Assembly: GCF_021390575.1 (NCBI RefSeq)
Contig: NZ_JAJEJQ010000001.1
Location: forward strand, 1 to 64,000
Reading direction: 5' to 3'
Length of the DNA stretch: 64,000 nucleotides
From: Paraburkholderia adhaesiva
Lineage (GTDB): Bacteria > Pseudomonadota > Gammaproteobacteria > Burkholderiales > Burkholderiaceae
Shown: positions 28,093-37,584 of the stretch, piece after piece
Numbering within the stretch: position 1 is the first letter of the stretch
Layout: every line of letters starts with the position of its first letter
Program-made: the position numbers and the translations under genes
The notes under the pieces: generated by a model
The model's database searches: none
Told to the model about the DNA's origin: nothing
What the model saw: the letters and a program-made list of their open reading frames with translations, nothing else

Positions 28093-29217
28093 ATGGATCA
28101 TTTGCAGTCGATGCGAGTATTCGTCAAAGTGGCCGACCTCGGCAGTTTCGCACGGGCCGCCACAGCAATGGATATCTCCAATGCGGTTGCCACGCGTCAC
28201 GTTGCCGACCTCGAAGGCCGGCTGGGTACGCGGTTGCTCAACCGCACGACCCGCAGCCTCTCACTGACCGAATCCGGTCAGGTTTATCTCGAACGCGCGC
28301 GCCAGATTCTCGACGAACTCGAAGACGTCGAGCAGATGGTGGTCGCCCGCAATCATGAGCCCGTCGGGACCTTGCGCATCGTCGCGCCGGTCGTGTTCGG
28401 GCTGCACAATCTCGCTGCGGTACTGCAGACCTACACGCAGCGCTATCCACAGGTCGTCCCCGATGTGACCCTCGTCGATCGCCAGGTCGATCTTGTCGAA
28501 GAGGGTTTCGACCTCGGTATCGTCGCGGCGCGGCAGATGCGTAGTGCGAGCATCGTCACGCGCCGCCTGACGACCGGCTGCATGACTGTCTGCGCGACGC
28601 CGGCCTACCTCGAAAAGCACGGCACGCCGACCCGTCCGGAGCAACTGATAGAGCATCCGTCGCTGTCGCTGTCGTCGGAATACTGGGGCGGCGAACGCGT
28701 ATTCACGGGGCCGGATGGCGAAACCCGCGTGCGTCCAACGGACGTGATTGTCGCGAACAATACGGAAATGCTGCGTCAGTTCGCGCTGCTCGGCATGGGT
28801 ATCGCGATGCTTCCGAGCTATCTGATTGGCCGCGACATGGCTCGCGGCCGGCTCGTGAGGCTGCTCAGCGACTATCGTCTGCCGCAGATCGAAATCAACG
28901 TCGCCTACCCGAGCCGCCGCCATCTGCCGGCGAAAGTGCGAACGTTCATCGATCACCTCGTCGAGCATTTCACCCAGACGCCGAACGGCCAACTCGGCGA
29001 GCAGTGGGTGAAGGACGGTCTTGCGCATCCGGCAGCAGTTCCAGCGATGGCACGCAATGCCGCGCAGCATCCCGTGGCGCCGGAGGCGTTTGCCGGTTCG
29101 GAGCCGCTTTCGAATCTGCTCGATAACGAGCGAAACCTTCGCGATGGCGAGCGGGCACCGAAGGTGGCACGCGCAACGACCGCGCGGACGCAGACTTCGG
29201 CGGTTTCGCAGCTATAA
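28093..29217 (+). CDS. LysR-family regulator with C-terminal extension
   Basis: This 374-residue regulator has an N-terminal winged helix (residues 1-60: MRVFVKVADLGSFARAATAM, SNAVATRHVADLEGRLGTRLLNRTTR) and a substrate-binding domain (GTLRIVAPVVFG ... GLGIAM-type LGMGIAMLPSYL). Usual LysR proteins are about 300 residues; this one has about 70 extra C-terminal residues, rich in Ala, Arg and Thr and low in predicted structure. The start at 28093 (MDHLQSMRVF) is favoured over 28051. The target genes are unknown; no co-located metabolic gene is seen. Confidence 0.9.
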   Translation: MDHLQSMRVFVKVADLGSFARAATAMDISNAVATRHVADLEGRLGTRLLNRTTRSLSLTESGQVYLERARQILDELEDVEQMVVARNHEPVGTLRIVAPVVFGLHNLAAVLQTYTQRYPQVVPDVTLVDRQVDLVEEGFDLGIVAARQMRSASIVTRRLTTGCMTVCATPAYLEKHGTPTRPEQLIEHPSLSLSSEYWGGERVFTGPDGETRVRPTDVIVANNTEMLRQFALLGMGIAMLPSYLIGRDMARGRLVRLLSDYRLPQIEINVAYPSRRHLPAKVRTFIDHLVEHFTQTPNGQLGEQWVKDGLAHPAAVPAMARNAAQHPVAPEAFAGSEPLSNLLDNERNLRDGERAPKVARATTARTQTSAVSQL

Positions 29218-29244
29218 GGCGGGAATCACCGCGCATCTAGCGAT

Positions 29245-29284
29245 GAAAAAAGGCGCAGTCTCGTAAGAGGCTGCGCCTTTTGCT
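29245..29284. terminator. Bidirectional terminator
   Basis: AGGCGCAG (29251-29258) pairs with CTGCGCCT (29271-29278), with A-tract on the left and T-tract on the right (AAAAA and TTTTGC). It can serve both the LysR gene and the reverse-strand topoisomerase gene. Confidence 0.88.
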
Positions 29285-29343
29285 TTGGAGCTGGCGGTGA
29301 GACGCTGAGGAACGCCGGGACGTTACCGCCAGGCGTTGCCCGC

Positions 29344-31980
29344 TCACGAGCCCGTTTTACGTGCCGCGGTTTTGCGTGCGGTCGTCTTGCGGGCTGTCGT
29401 CGTGGATTTTGCCGCTGCGGTCTTGCGCGCAGGCTTCGCGGTTTCCGATGATTCTTCGGTGGAGGCTTCTGCGGCAGACGTCGATTTTTTCGCCGCGGTT
29501 TTCGCCGCCGTCTTTGCGCTGGGTTCCTTCTTCTCGAACTCGAAGCCGATCTTGCCGTCGCTCTGCTTCACGAGGAAAGCCTTGAAGTTGCGGCCCGTAC
29601 GCGACGACTTGAAGTTCGTCAGCAGGTCCGTGCGGCCCTCGGCAAGCAGCTTTGCCATCTGGTCGCGCGTAATTTCCTGCTGGAGGATCACCTTGCCCGA
29701 GCGGAAGTCGCAAGTCTTCGGATTGGCGACCGAATGCTCGCAGACGTAGCTCATGCCATGCTCGAACACGCGTCCCGCGCACTTCGGACAGGCACCCACT
29801 GCCTCCTGCTCCGAGAAATCGGGTGCTTCGCCGTCTTCGCCGCCCTGATCCTGACCGAAGTCGAACTCGAGCTTGTAGTTCTTCGTTTCGTCGTCGAACG
29901 AGAGCTTGAGGATGGCTGAGAACGGGCGACCCATCTTGCTGCGGAAGCCCGACAGCGGCCCGATCGTCTTGTTCTGCAGCAGTTCCTCGACTTCGGGGAT
30001 CTCGAACTGGCGGCCGCCAGGGATCTTGGAAATCGAGAACTCGCACTTCGTGCAAGCGAAGCGCCGATAGTTCTCCTTCACCTGACCGCCGCAGTTCGGG
30101 CACGGCGTCTCGAGCGTCGCGTAGTCGCCGGGGATCGTGTCCGAGTCGTATTCCTTCGCGCGCTTGACGATGGTCTGCGTCATGCGGGCGATTTCCTGCA
30201 TGAACGCATCGCGCGGCAGCTTGCCCCGCTCCATCTGCGACAGCTTGTATTCCCACTCGCCCGTGAGTTCCGGCGCGGTGAGTTCCTTCACGTCGAGGCC
30301 GCGCAGGAGCGTCATGAGCTGGAAGGCCTTCGCGGTCGGGATCAGGTCGCGCCCTTCGCGCACGAGATACTTCTCGCCGAGCAAGCCTTCGATGATCGCC
30401 GCGCGCGTGGCCGGCGTGCCGAGACCCTTCGCGGCCATGGCTTCGCGCAGTTCCTCGTCGTCGACGAGCTTGCCCGCGCCTTCCATGGCCGAGAGCAGCG
30501 TCGCTTCGTTGTAGCGTGCTGGCGGCTTCGTCACGAGTTGATGCGCGGCGATCTTGTCGGTCTTGACCTTCTCTTCTTTTTGCACCGGGACGAGGTTGGC
30601 GTCATCGCCGCCCGCGTCGCGGCCGTAGACCTGCAGCCAGCCCGGCTCGACCAGCACTTTGCCTTCGGTCTTGAAGTGATGCCCCGCGACTTCGGTGATG
30701 CGCGTCGTGACGCGATATTCGGCGGCCGGGAAGAACACAGCTAGGAAGCGCTTCACGACGAGGTCGTAAAGCTTCTGCTCGGGCTCGGAGAGCGACTTCG
30801 GCGCCTGCAGCGTCGGGATGATGGCGAAGTGGTCGCTGATCTTCGAGTTGTCGAAGATGCGCTTGTTCGGCTTCACCCAGCCACGGTCGAGCACCTGCTT
30901 CGCATGCGGCAGGTAGTTGTTGCTCTCCTTGAGCATCCCGAGCGTTTCTTTGACCGTCTCGATGTAGTCCTCGGGCAGCGCGCGCGCGTCGGTACGCGGG
31001 TACGTCAGCACCTTGTGCTTTTCATAGAGCGCCTGCGCGAGACCGAGCGTGTTCTTGGCCGAAAAGCCGAAGCGGCCATTCGCCTCACGCTGGAGGCTCG
31101 TCAGGTCGAAGAGCGCGGGCGAGAGCTGCGTGGAAGGCTTCGATTCCTCGGTGACGGTACCTTCGCGACCGTGGCAGGCCGCGACGATCGTTTCGGCGGC
31201 CGGTCGGCTCCAGAGGCGCGAGTCGCGCTTCTCGGGGTCGAATTCGTCGCGCTTGAATTTCGGGTCGTACCAGCGGCCTTCATAGAAGCCCGCCGCGCAG
31301 ACGAACTCCGCGCGCACTTCCCAATAGTCACGCGGCACGAATCGGCGAATTTTCTCTTCACGTTCGACGACGATCGACAAAGTTGGCGTCTGAACACGCC
31401 CGACCGTGGTCAGGAAGAAGCCGCCGCCCTTGCTGTTGAACGCGGTCATTGCACGCGTGCCGTTGATGCCGACGAGCCAGTCAGCTTCCGAGCGGCAGCG
31501 CGCCGCGTCGGCGAGCGGTTGCATGTCTGCATCGCTGCGCAGGTGCGCGAAGCCGTCACGGATCGCGGCGGGCGTCATGGACTGCAGCCACAGGCGCTGG
31601 ACCGGCTGTTTCGCCTTCGCGTGTTGCGCGATGAGGCGGAAAATCAGCTCGCCCTCGCGCCCCGCGTCGCATGCGTTGATGAGGCGGTCGACGTCCTTGC
31701 GCTTCATCAGCTTCATGAGCACTTTGAGCCGCGATTCGCTTTTTGCGATCGGGTTCACGTCGAAATGAGGCGGGATGACGGGCAGATGCGCGAAGCTCCA
31801 TTTGCCTCGCTTGACTTCATAGGCTTCTGGCGCGGCGATTTCCAGCAGATGGCCGACTGCCGACGAAAGGACGAAGTCGTCGCTTTCGTAGTATTCGTCA
31901 TGCTTCGCAAACCCGCCCAAAGCGCGCGCGATGTCGTTTGCGACGGACGGCTTCTCGGCGATGATCAGAGCTTTGGACAT
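29344..31980 (-). CDS. topB: DNA topoisomerase III (type IA)
   Basis: This 878-residue enzyme relaxes and decatenates DNA. The Toprim domain begins at KALIIAEKPSVANDIARALGG and has NACDAGREGELIFRL. The active-site tyrosine is in HKVLTYPRTDARALPEDY. After the core come two zinc-ribbon-like modules (CPNC...CTKC and CPKC...C...C) and a repeat-like domain. The last 60 or so residues are Lys/Ala/Thr/Arg-rich (KTAAKTAAKK, TTARKTTARKTAARKT), like a histone H1 tail. The start at 31980 (MSKALIIAEK) is chosen because the catalytic domain begins immediately; the longer frame is unneeded. Confidence 0.94.
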   Translation of the reverse strand: MSKALIIAEKPSVANDIARALGGFAKHDEYYESDDFVLSSAVGHLLEIAAPEAYEVKRGKWSFAHLPVIPPHFDVNPIAKSESRLKVLMKLMKRKDVDRLINACDAGREGELIFRLIAQHAKAKQPVQRLWLQSMTPAAIRDGFAHLRSDADMQPLADAARCRSEADWLVGINGTRAMTAFNSKGGGFFLTTVGRVQTPTLSIVVEREEKIRRFVPRDYWEVRAEFVCAAGFYEGRWYDPKFKRDEFDPEKRDSRLWSRPAAETIVAACHGREGTVTEESKPSTQLSPALFDLTSLQREANGRFGFSAKNTLGLAQALYEKHKVLTYPRTDARALPEDYIETVKETLGMLKESNNYLPHAKQVLDRGWVKPNKRIFDNSKISDHFAIIPTLQAPKSLSEPEQKLYDLVVKRFLAVFFPAAEYRVTTRITEVAGHHFKTEGKVLVEPGWLQVYGRDAGGDDANLVPVQKEEKVKTDKIAAHQLVTKPPARYNEATLLSAMEGAGKLVDDEELREAMAAKGLGTPATRAAIIEGLLGEKYLVREGRDLIPTAKAFQLMTLLRGLDVKELTAPELTGEWEYKLSQMERGKLPRDAFMQEIARMTQTIVKRAKEYDSDTIPGDYATLETPCPNCGGQVKENYRRFACTKCEFSISKIPGGRQFEIPEVEELLQNKTIGPLSGFRSKMGRPFSAILKLSFDDETKNYKLEFDFGQDQGGEDGEAPDFSEQEAVGACPKCAGRVFEHGMSYVCEHSVANPKTCDFRSGKVILQQEITRDQMAKLLAEGRTDLLTNFKSSRTGRNFKAFLVKQSDGKIGFEFEKKEPSAKTAAKTAAKKSTSAAEASTEESSETAKPARKTAAAKSTTTARKTTARKTAARKTGS

Positions 31981-32221
31981 GAGTTTTGTAAGTGGGTGAA
32001 TCCGGTTTGGCGCGCCTGCGGCCGACACCCCCTTGGGTCGGTCCCAGGCCGGTCCTGTTTCTCGACCGCTTTATAGCACAAGGTGCGGCGGCGGCGATTT
32101 CTGCGTCTTCTTGTTGCCTGCCGTGGTCACTCGCGGCGCCCAATCATAATGGCGCGGCGAGCCGGCCGGCAAGCGGCGGTCTGACCGGGGTCAGATTTGT
32201 TGTGAAGACACATTGCGTAGC

Positions 32222-32599
32222 TCACGCCTCCGCGAGCGCGGGACGCAGCTTCGGTGCGTCGGTTACGCCCGGCAGTGCCGTGAGGTCGGCGAGCATACGT
32301 TCGACCACCGCGCCATGCGGCAGTACGGTGCCAAAGAAGCACGTTGCGGTGCCGTCTTCGATCAGGATCGTCGGAAAGTTCTCCACGTCGAGGTCGTCGA
32401 AGCGGTCCGCGTGGGTTTCGATGTCGATCCACGCGAAACAGACGTCCGGATGGGCGTCGGCGATGCGGTCGAATGTCGCCCGATAGTCGCGGCACGTTCC
32501 GCACCACTCCGCGCAAAGGCACGCGACGAACAACGTGTCGCGGTCGGCGATCCGGTCGGCGATCCGGTCGGCGTCGGTGTCGAGGTTAAGCGCGGGCAT
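32222..32599 (-). CDS. Thioredoxin-like protein
   Basis: This 125-residue protein has the thioredoxin active site Trp32-Cys33-Gly-Thr-Cys36 (AEWCGTC) and the cis-Pro in ENFPTILI. It lacks a signal peptide, so it is likely cytosolic. Two further cysteines precede the active site (Cys27, Cys29). The N-terminus contains DRIADRIADRD, encoded by a 12-bp tandem repeat. It reads in the same direction as dprA, 65 bases downstream of it. Confidence 0.87.
   Translation of the reverse strand: MPALNLDTDADRIADRIADRDTLFVACLCAEWCGTCRDYRATFDRIADAHPDVCFAWIDIETHADRFDDLDVENFPTILIEDGTATCFFGTVLPHGAVVERMLADLTALPGVTDAPKLRPALAEA
32541..32576. repeat. 12-bp tandem repeat inside thioredoxin gene
   Basis: The unit CGGTCGGCGATC is present twice, followed by a partial third copy (CGGTCGGCG). 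It is in frame and encodes the repeated Asp-Arg-Ile-Ala. Such a repeat can gain or lose units by slippage without frameshift. Confidence 0.75.
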
Positions 32600-32664
32600 G
32601 CTCGTTCCTTGTGTTCTCTTATATATAGAGGCGGTACGTTTGGCGCGAATGTAACACGCTGGCG

Positions 32665-33885
32665 CTAGCATGGCGTCGCCCTCACGAACCATCCACCGGG
32701 GAGCGAATTCAGTTGGCCCGCCAGTTCGAGCTGCAGCAGCGTGCTTTGCAGTACCGCTTCGGGCATGTCGGTGCGCGCCGCGAGGATTTCAAGCGTGGCT
32801 GGCGCGTGACCGAGCGCATCGAGCAGGCGCGACGCGTCTGGGCCCAGGCTGGCTGGCGGTCCGGTGCGAGCGATTCGCCGGGTTTCGTCGGTCGGTGTGG
32901 CGTGCGTGCGTGCCTGCAACGCCGATGGGGTGCGAGTCTGTCTCTGGCTGCGTTCGAGGCTACTGTCCAGCGCTCGCGCGGCGGGCTGTGGGACACCAAG
33001 CGATTCGAGTACTTCCTCCGGCGACTCGACGAGCTGCGCGCCCTGCTTGATCAACCGATGGCACCCGCGCGCGAGCGGCGCATGAATCGAACCCGGGAGT
33101 GCGAAGACGTCGCGACCCATTTCATTGGCGAGCCGCGCGGTGATCAGCGAGCCGGAACGCATGGCAGCTTCCACCACGACGACCCCCTCGACGAGTGCTG
33201 CAATCAAGCGATTTCGCTGCGGAAAATTCGCAGAGCGCGCGGGCGTGCCGAGGGGCCATTCGGAGACGATCGCGCCACGTTGGGCGAGCTGTACCGCGAG
33301 CGCCCGATGCGCGCTCGGGTAGACGAGATCCGCACCCGTGCCGATGACGGCAGCCGTTCCCCCGCATTCGTCGAGCGCTCCCCGATGCGCGGCGCCATCC
33401 ACGCCGAGCGCGAGCCCTGAAACGACCGTGACGCCCGCGGCGGCGAACGCGCGTGCGAACCTTGTGGCGTCTTCGAGCGCCTGGGGCGTGGCGCTGCGGC
33501 TACCCACGACGGCGATGCTGCGCGCGTGTAGCAGGCTGAGCTTGCCTTGCACGTAAAGCATCGGCGGCGGATCGGGCATGGCGAGGAGCCGCGGCGGGTA
33601 AGCCGGATCGGCGAGCGTGACCAGCGCGTTGCCCGGCACCGCACACCAGGCGTTTAGCGCGTCGATCTGGTCCGCAAAAGAGGGCGCAGGCGGTGCGAGT
33701 GCGGCCCGCGCTGTGTCGTCGCCTGCCGTGGCGGCGAGCGTGGCCAGCGGCTGGGCCAGCACGTTCTGGGGCAGACCGAAGGCGCCGAGCAGCGTCCGCA
33801 GCGCGGCGGGCTTCAGGCCGCGCGCGGTGGAAAGGCGCAGCCAGGCGGACCGTTCGTCCGCGTCGAGCGGCAAGGGTGCGAGCAT
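32665..33885 (-). CDS. dprA: DNA processing protein DprA
   Basis: DprA (406 residues) loads RecA on incoming single-stranded DNA during natural transformation. The Rossmann-like core contains IAVVGSRSAT, VVSGLALGVDGAAHRGAL, GTGADLVYPSAH, SEWPLG and FPQRNRLIAALVEGVVVVEA. An N-terminal helical domain (about residues 1-80) and a C-terminal winged helix (about 345-400) frame it; the linker between 300 and 345 is Arg/Thr-rich. The start at 33885 (MLAPLPLDADERSAW) fits the family. It is divergent from def, a common arrangement. Confidence 0.95.
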   Translation of the reverse strand: MLAPLPLDADERSAWLRLSTARGLKPAALRTLLGAFGLPQNVLAQPLATLAATAGDDTARAALAPPAPSFADQIDALNAWCAVPGNALVTLADPAYPPRLLAMPDPPPMLYVQGKLSLLHARSIAVVGSRSATPQALEDATRFARAFAAAGVTVVSGLALGVDGAAHRGALDECGGTAAVIGTGADLVYPSAHRALAVQLAQRGAIVSEWPLGTPARSANFPQRNRLIAALVEGVVVVEAAMRSGSLITARLANEMGRDVFALPGSIHAPLARGCHRLIKQGAQLVESPEEVLESLGVPQPAARALDSSLERSQRQTRTPSALQARTHATPTDETRRIARTGPPASLGPDASRLLDALGHAPATLEILAARTDMPEAVLQSTLLQLELAGQLNSLPGGWFVRATPC

Positions 33886-34137
33886 GACAAAAAAACTCCG
33901 CGCCGGGCGTGTAACAACCCGTCGTGATAAAATTTTCACTATCCGAAATACAGTGCGGCGCTTCCCGTGAGGCGTTGCGCAGACCTGTGGAGTAGCCTGC
34001 TGCGCGGGCGGCGGCGCGTTGAATCCGGCCGTTTTGTACCTATATCCTCTGCATCCTCCGATGGGCCGGCAAGCTGGCCGAACGGCCAGTCTGCGCGATG
34101 CCGGACGATCCCGGCGCCCCGAGAAATCCGCTAAATC

Positions 34138-34641
34138 ATGGCTCTACTAAACATTCTTCATTACCCGGACAAGCGCCTGCACAAGGTCGCCAAGCCGGTC
34201 GAGGTTTTTGATGAGCGCGTTCGCAAGCTCGTCAAAGACATGGCCGAGACGATGTACGCCGCGCCTGGCGTCGGTCTTGCGGCGACGCAGGTGGACGTGC
34301 ATGAGCGCATCGTCGTGATCGACGTGTCGGAGACGCACGACGAACTGCGCGTGTTCATCAATCCGAAAATCATCTGGTCAAGCGACGAACGCATGGTCCA
34401 CGAAGAGGGCTGCCTTTCGGTGCCGGGCATCTACGACGATGTCGAGCGCGCCGAGAAGGTGCGCGTGCGCGCGCAGAACGAGAAGGGCGAGACCTACGAA
34501 GTCGATTGCGAAGAGCTGCTGGCTGTGTGCATCCAGCATGAAATGGATCACCTGATGGGCCGCGTGTTCGTCGAGTACCTCTCGCCGCTCAAGCAAACGC
34601 GCATCAAGAGCAAGATGAAGAAGCTCGAGCGGGCGATGTGA
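34138..34641 (+). CDS. def: Peptide deformylase
   Basis: This 167-residue metalloenzyme removes the N-formyl group from nascent proteins. All three motifs are present: GVGLAATQ (about 45-52), EGCLS (metal ligand Cys, about 89-93) and QHEMDHL (two His ligands and the catalytic Glu, about 132-138). Length is normal. It is followed 55 bases later by fmt, whose product adds the formyl group, as in most bacteria. Confidence 0.98.
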   Translation: MALLNILHYPDKRLHKVAKPVEVFDERVRKLVKDMAETMYAAPGVGLAATQVDVHERIVVIDVSETHDELRVFINPKIIWSSDERMVHEEGCLSVPGIYDDVERAEKVRVRAQNEKGETYEVDCEELLAVCIQHEMDHLMGRVFVEYLSPLKQTRIKSKMKKLERAM

Positions 34642-34696
34642 CGCGTTCGCGTCGCCTCGTCCTCTCTTCTTTCATCCAGCCTGACTTCAAGCGCCC

Positions 34697-35695
34697 ATGA
34701 GCCACTCCCTTCGCGTCATCTTTGCCGGCACGCCGGAATTCGCCGCTGCGGCACTTGCCGCGATCCACGAAGCGGGCTTCGCGGTGCCGCTCGTGCTGAC
34801 TCAACCCGACCGCCCGGCCGGGCGCGGGATGAAGCTTCAGGCGAGCCCGGTCAAGCGCTATGCGCAGGATAACGCGCTCGCGGTGGCGCAGCCGACGTCA
34901 CTGCGGCGCGCGGGCAAGTACCCGGAGGAAGCCGCCACCGCGCTGGACTTGCTGCACGCGACACCACACGACGTGATGGTTGTGGCCGCCTACGGTTTGA
35001 TCCTGCCGCAGGAAGTGCTGGATATTCCTCCGCACGGCTGCATCAACATTCACGCGTCGCTTCTGCCGCGCTGGCGGGGTGCCGCGCCGATCCACCGTGC
35101 AATCGAAGCGGGGGACACCGAAAGCGGTATCACGCTGATGCAGATGGACGCCGGCCTCGACACCGGGCCGATGATCTCCGAAGTGCGCACGCCGATCGCC
35201 CCGGTCGATACCACCGCGACACTGCACGACCGCCTCGCGCAACTGGGCGCGGAACTGATCGTGAAGGCGCTCGTCGACCTGGAGCGCAACGGCACGCTGC
35301 CTTCGACGCCGCAGCCGGCGCAAGGCGCCAACTACGCCGAAAAGATCGGTAAGCAGGAAGCAGCGCTCGACTGGCGCCGTCCCGCCGACGTGCTCGCTCG
35401 CCAGATCCGCGCTTTCGATCCGTTTCCCGGCGGCGTCGCGACGCTTGATGGCGCGCAGGTCAAGCTCTGGGCCGCCGAACCGGCGGACGGGACGAGTGTT
35501 CCTGCTGGTGCCGCACCGGGCCAGATCATCGACGTGTCGCCCGCCGGTGTGGTGGTGGCGTGCGGCGAGGGCACGCTGCGCGTAACGCAGTTGCAGAAGC
35601 CGGGCGGCAAGCGCCTGCCGGCACGCGAATTCCTGGCTGGCTTACCGCTTGCAGCGGGGCAGCGTTTCCAGTTGCCCGATACGCCCACAGTCTGA
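34697..35695 (+). CDS. fmt: Methionyl-tRNA formyltransferase
   Basis: Fmt (332 residues) formylates initiator methionyl-tRNA using 10-formyltetrahydrofolate. The catalytic domain has [17 protein letters not shown], the [20 protein letters not shown] segment with the conserved Asn-x-His before it (INIHAS), and [16 protein letters not shown]. The C-terminal tRNA-binding domain covers roughly residues 210-320. Length is normal. It forms a unit with def, and LysE follows about 100 bases downstream. Confidence 0.98.
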   Translation: MSHSLRVIFAGTPEFAAAALAAIHEAGFAVPLVLTQPDRPAGRGMKLQASPVKRYAQDNALAVAQPTSLRRAGKYPEEAATALDLLHATPHDVMVVAAYGLILPQEVLDIPPHGCINIHASLLPRWRGAAPIHRAIEAGDTESGITLMQMDAGLDTGPMISEVRTPIAPVDTTATLHDRLAQLGAELIVKALVDLERNGTLPSTPQPAQGANYAEKIGKQEAALDWRRPADVLARQIRAFDPFPGGVATLDGAQVKLWAAEPADGTSVPAGAAPGQIIDVSPAGVVVACGEGTLRVTQLQKPGGKRLPAREFLAGLPLAAGQRFQLPDTPTV

Positions 35696-35799
35696 ACGAC
35701 GCCGGAATCGGGCACCAGTCGTCCGTTCGGCCAGGTGTCGCGCTCGATTCCAGGCGCGTTAGAATCGGTTCAGCCTGATTTGTTTTTCCTGAGGTCGTC

Positions 35800-36444
35800 A
35801 TGTTCGGTATCACCCACTTTGGTTTTTTCGTCGTCGCGGTCTTTTTGCTCAACGTGACGCCGGGCCCTGATACCGCTTACATCGTCGGCCGCAGCGTCGC
35901 ACAAGGACGTGGTGCCGGTCTTGTCTCCGCGCTCGGCATTTCGGCGGGGTGCTGCGTGCATTCGCTCGCGTGCGCGTTTGGCCTGACTGCGCTGCTCGCG
36001 GCGTCGGCTACCGCGTTCACCGTGGTCAAGTTCGTCGGCGCGCTTTATCTCGTGTATCTCGGCGTCCGGCTGATCTTCGTGAAGGTCGCACCTGCGCCCG
36101 TCAAGACCGAAGCAGCGCCGCGCGCCACGGCGCCCCGGCCGCTTCGTCAGCTATTCCTCCAGGGTTTCTGGACCAACGTTCTCAATCCCAAGGTAGTGCT
36201 GTTCTTCGTCTCGTTCTTCCCGCAGTTCGTGTCTGCCGGCAGTTCGCACAAGGCGCTTGCGTTCCTTGCGCTCGGCGTCGTGTTCGTGGCTATGAGTACG
36301 GTCTGGAACAGTTTCGTTGCCTGGATCGCCGGCAGTGTTACGCGGCGCTTCTCGGGCAAGCCGGGCGTCAAGAAGTGGCTCGACCGCAGTGTCGGTACCG
36401 CGTTCGTCGGCCTTGGCGTGAAGCTTGCCACTGCCACCCGCTAA
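35800..36444 (+). CDS. LysE/RhtB-family amino-acid exporter
   Basis: This 214-residue protein has about six membrane segments. The family signature VTPGPDTAYIVGRSVAQGRGAGL (about residues 18-40) is clear, as is GFWTNVLNPKVVLFFVSFFPQF. It likely exports an amino acid such as homoserine, threonine or lysine, but the substrate cannot be predicted. It lies between fmt and htpX. The start follows a TCCTGAGGTCGTC stretch, in which GAGG can serve as ribosome site. Confidence 0.9.
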   Translation: MFGITHFGFFVVAVFLLNVTPGPDTAYIVGRSVAQGRGAGLVSALGISAGCCVHSLACAFGLTALLAASATAFTVVKFVGALYLVYLGVRLIFVKVAPAPVKTEAAPRATAPRPLRQLFLQGFWTNVLNPKVVLFFVSFFPQFVSAGSSHKALAFLALGVVFVAMSTVWNSFVAWIAGSVTRRFSGKPGVKKWLDRSVGTAFVGLGVKLATATR

Positions 36445-36557
36445 CGTTGAATTTTTCGCATCCACCCATATCTAACAGATCGCTTACAATGCGCCCGCCG
36501 CGTCGGTGAGACGGGCGCCGACTGATTTGATTCCCCTCTTGGGTTAAGGAGCACAGC

Positions 36558-37415
36558 ATGTTCAACTGGGTCAAAACCGCGATGTTGATGGCCGCGATTA
36601 CGGCCCTCTTTATCGTGATCGGCGGCCTGATCGGCGGTCAGCGCGGCATGATGTTCGCGCTCGTGATGGCGCTCGGCATGAACTTCTTCTCGTACTGGTT
36701 CTCGGACAAGATGGTCCTGCGCATGTACAACGCTCAGGAAGTGGACGAGAACACGGCGCCGCAGTTCTATCGCATGGTCCGCGAGCTTTCCACGCACGCC
36801 AATCTGCCGATGCCGCGCGTCTATCTCATCAACGAGGATGCGCCCAACGCCTTTGCCACCGGCCGCAATCCGGAAAATGCGGCCGTTGCCGCCACTACGG
36901 GCATCCTGCGCGTGCTCTCCGAGCGCGAGATGCGTGGTGTGATGGCGCATGAACTCGCACACGTGAAGCATCGTGACATCCTCATTTCGACGATTTCCGC
37001 CACGATGGCCGGTGCGATCGCGGCGCTCGCGAACTTCGCGATGTTCTTTGGCGGCCGCGACCAAAATGGGCGCTCGGCCAATCCGATTGCGACCATCGCC
37101 GTCGCTTTGCTGGCGCCGATCGCGGCCGCGCTGATCCAGATGGCGATTTCGCGTGCGCGGGAGTTCGAGGCTGACCGCGGCGGTGCGCAGATTTCGGGCG
37201 ATCCGCAAGCGCTCGCGTCTGCGCTCGACAAGATTCACCGCTACGCACAGGGCATCCCGTTCCGGACCGCTGAAGAGCATCCGACCACCGCGCAGATGAT
37301 GATCATGAATCCCCTCTCGGGCGGCGGTATGGCGAACCTGTTCTCGACGCACCCCGCTACCGAAGAGCGTATTTCGCGTCTCATGGAAATGGCGCGCACG
37401 GGTCGCTTCGACTAA
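36558..37415 (+). CDS. htpX: Membrane zinc metalloprotease HtpX
   Basis: HtpX (285 residues) is an M48-family inner-membrane protease involved in quality control of membrane proteins. It has two N-terminal membrane segments, the zinc motif His-Glu-x-x-His in [10 protein letters not shown], two further membrane segments (about 150-210) and the third ligand Glu in EFEADRGGA. The start follows AAGGAGCACAGC. An extended -10-like TTACAAT lies upstream at about 36483-36489. A hairpin terminator follows the gene. Confidence 0.96.
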   Translation: MFNWVKTAMLMAAITALFIVIGGLIGGQRGMMFALVMALGMNFFSYWFSDKMVLRMYNAQEVDENTAPQFYRMVRELSTHANLPMPRVYLINEDAPNAFATGRNPENAAVAATTGILRVLSEREMRGVMAHELAHVKHRDILISTISATMAGAIAALANFAMFFGGRDQNGRSANPIATIAVALLAPIAAALIQMAISRAREFEADRGGAQISGDPQALASALDKIHRYAQGIPFRTAEEHPTTAQMMIMNPLSGGGMANLFSTHPATEERISRLMEMARTGRFD

Positions 37416-37444
37416 GCCGCACTTTTTTCGCGATCCTCTGCGAT

Positions 37445-37480
37445 GAACAGGGCAGGCAATGTGCCTGCCCTGTTCGTTTG
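37445..37480 (+). terminator. Intrinsic terminator of htpX
   Basis: A 14-bp inverted repeat (GAACAGGGCAGGCA at 37445-37458, TGCCTGCCCTGTTC at 37462-37475) with a 3-base loop is followed by GTTTG. Confidence 0.8.
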
Positions 37481-37584
37481 CGCGAGGTTCAGGCGCGTCC
37501 GGCCGCGTCTGAAGCGTTGCGCTCACGCCACGCTACAATGCATCGTTTGCGCCATGCTCTACGTGGCCCGCTTCCGGTTTTTTC

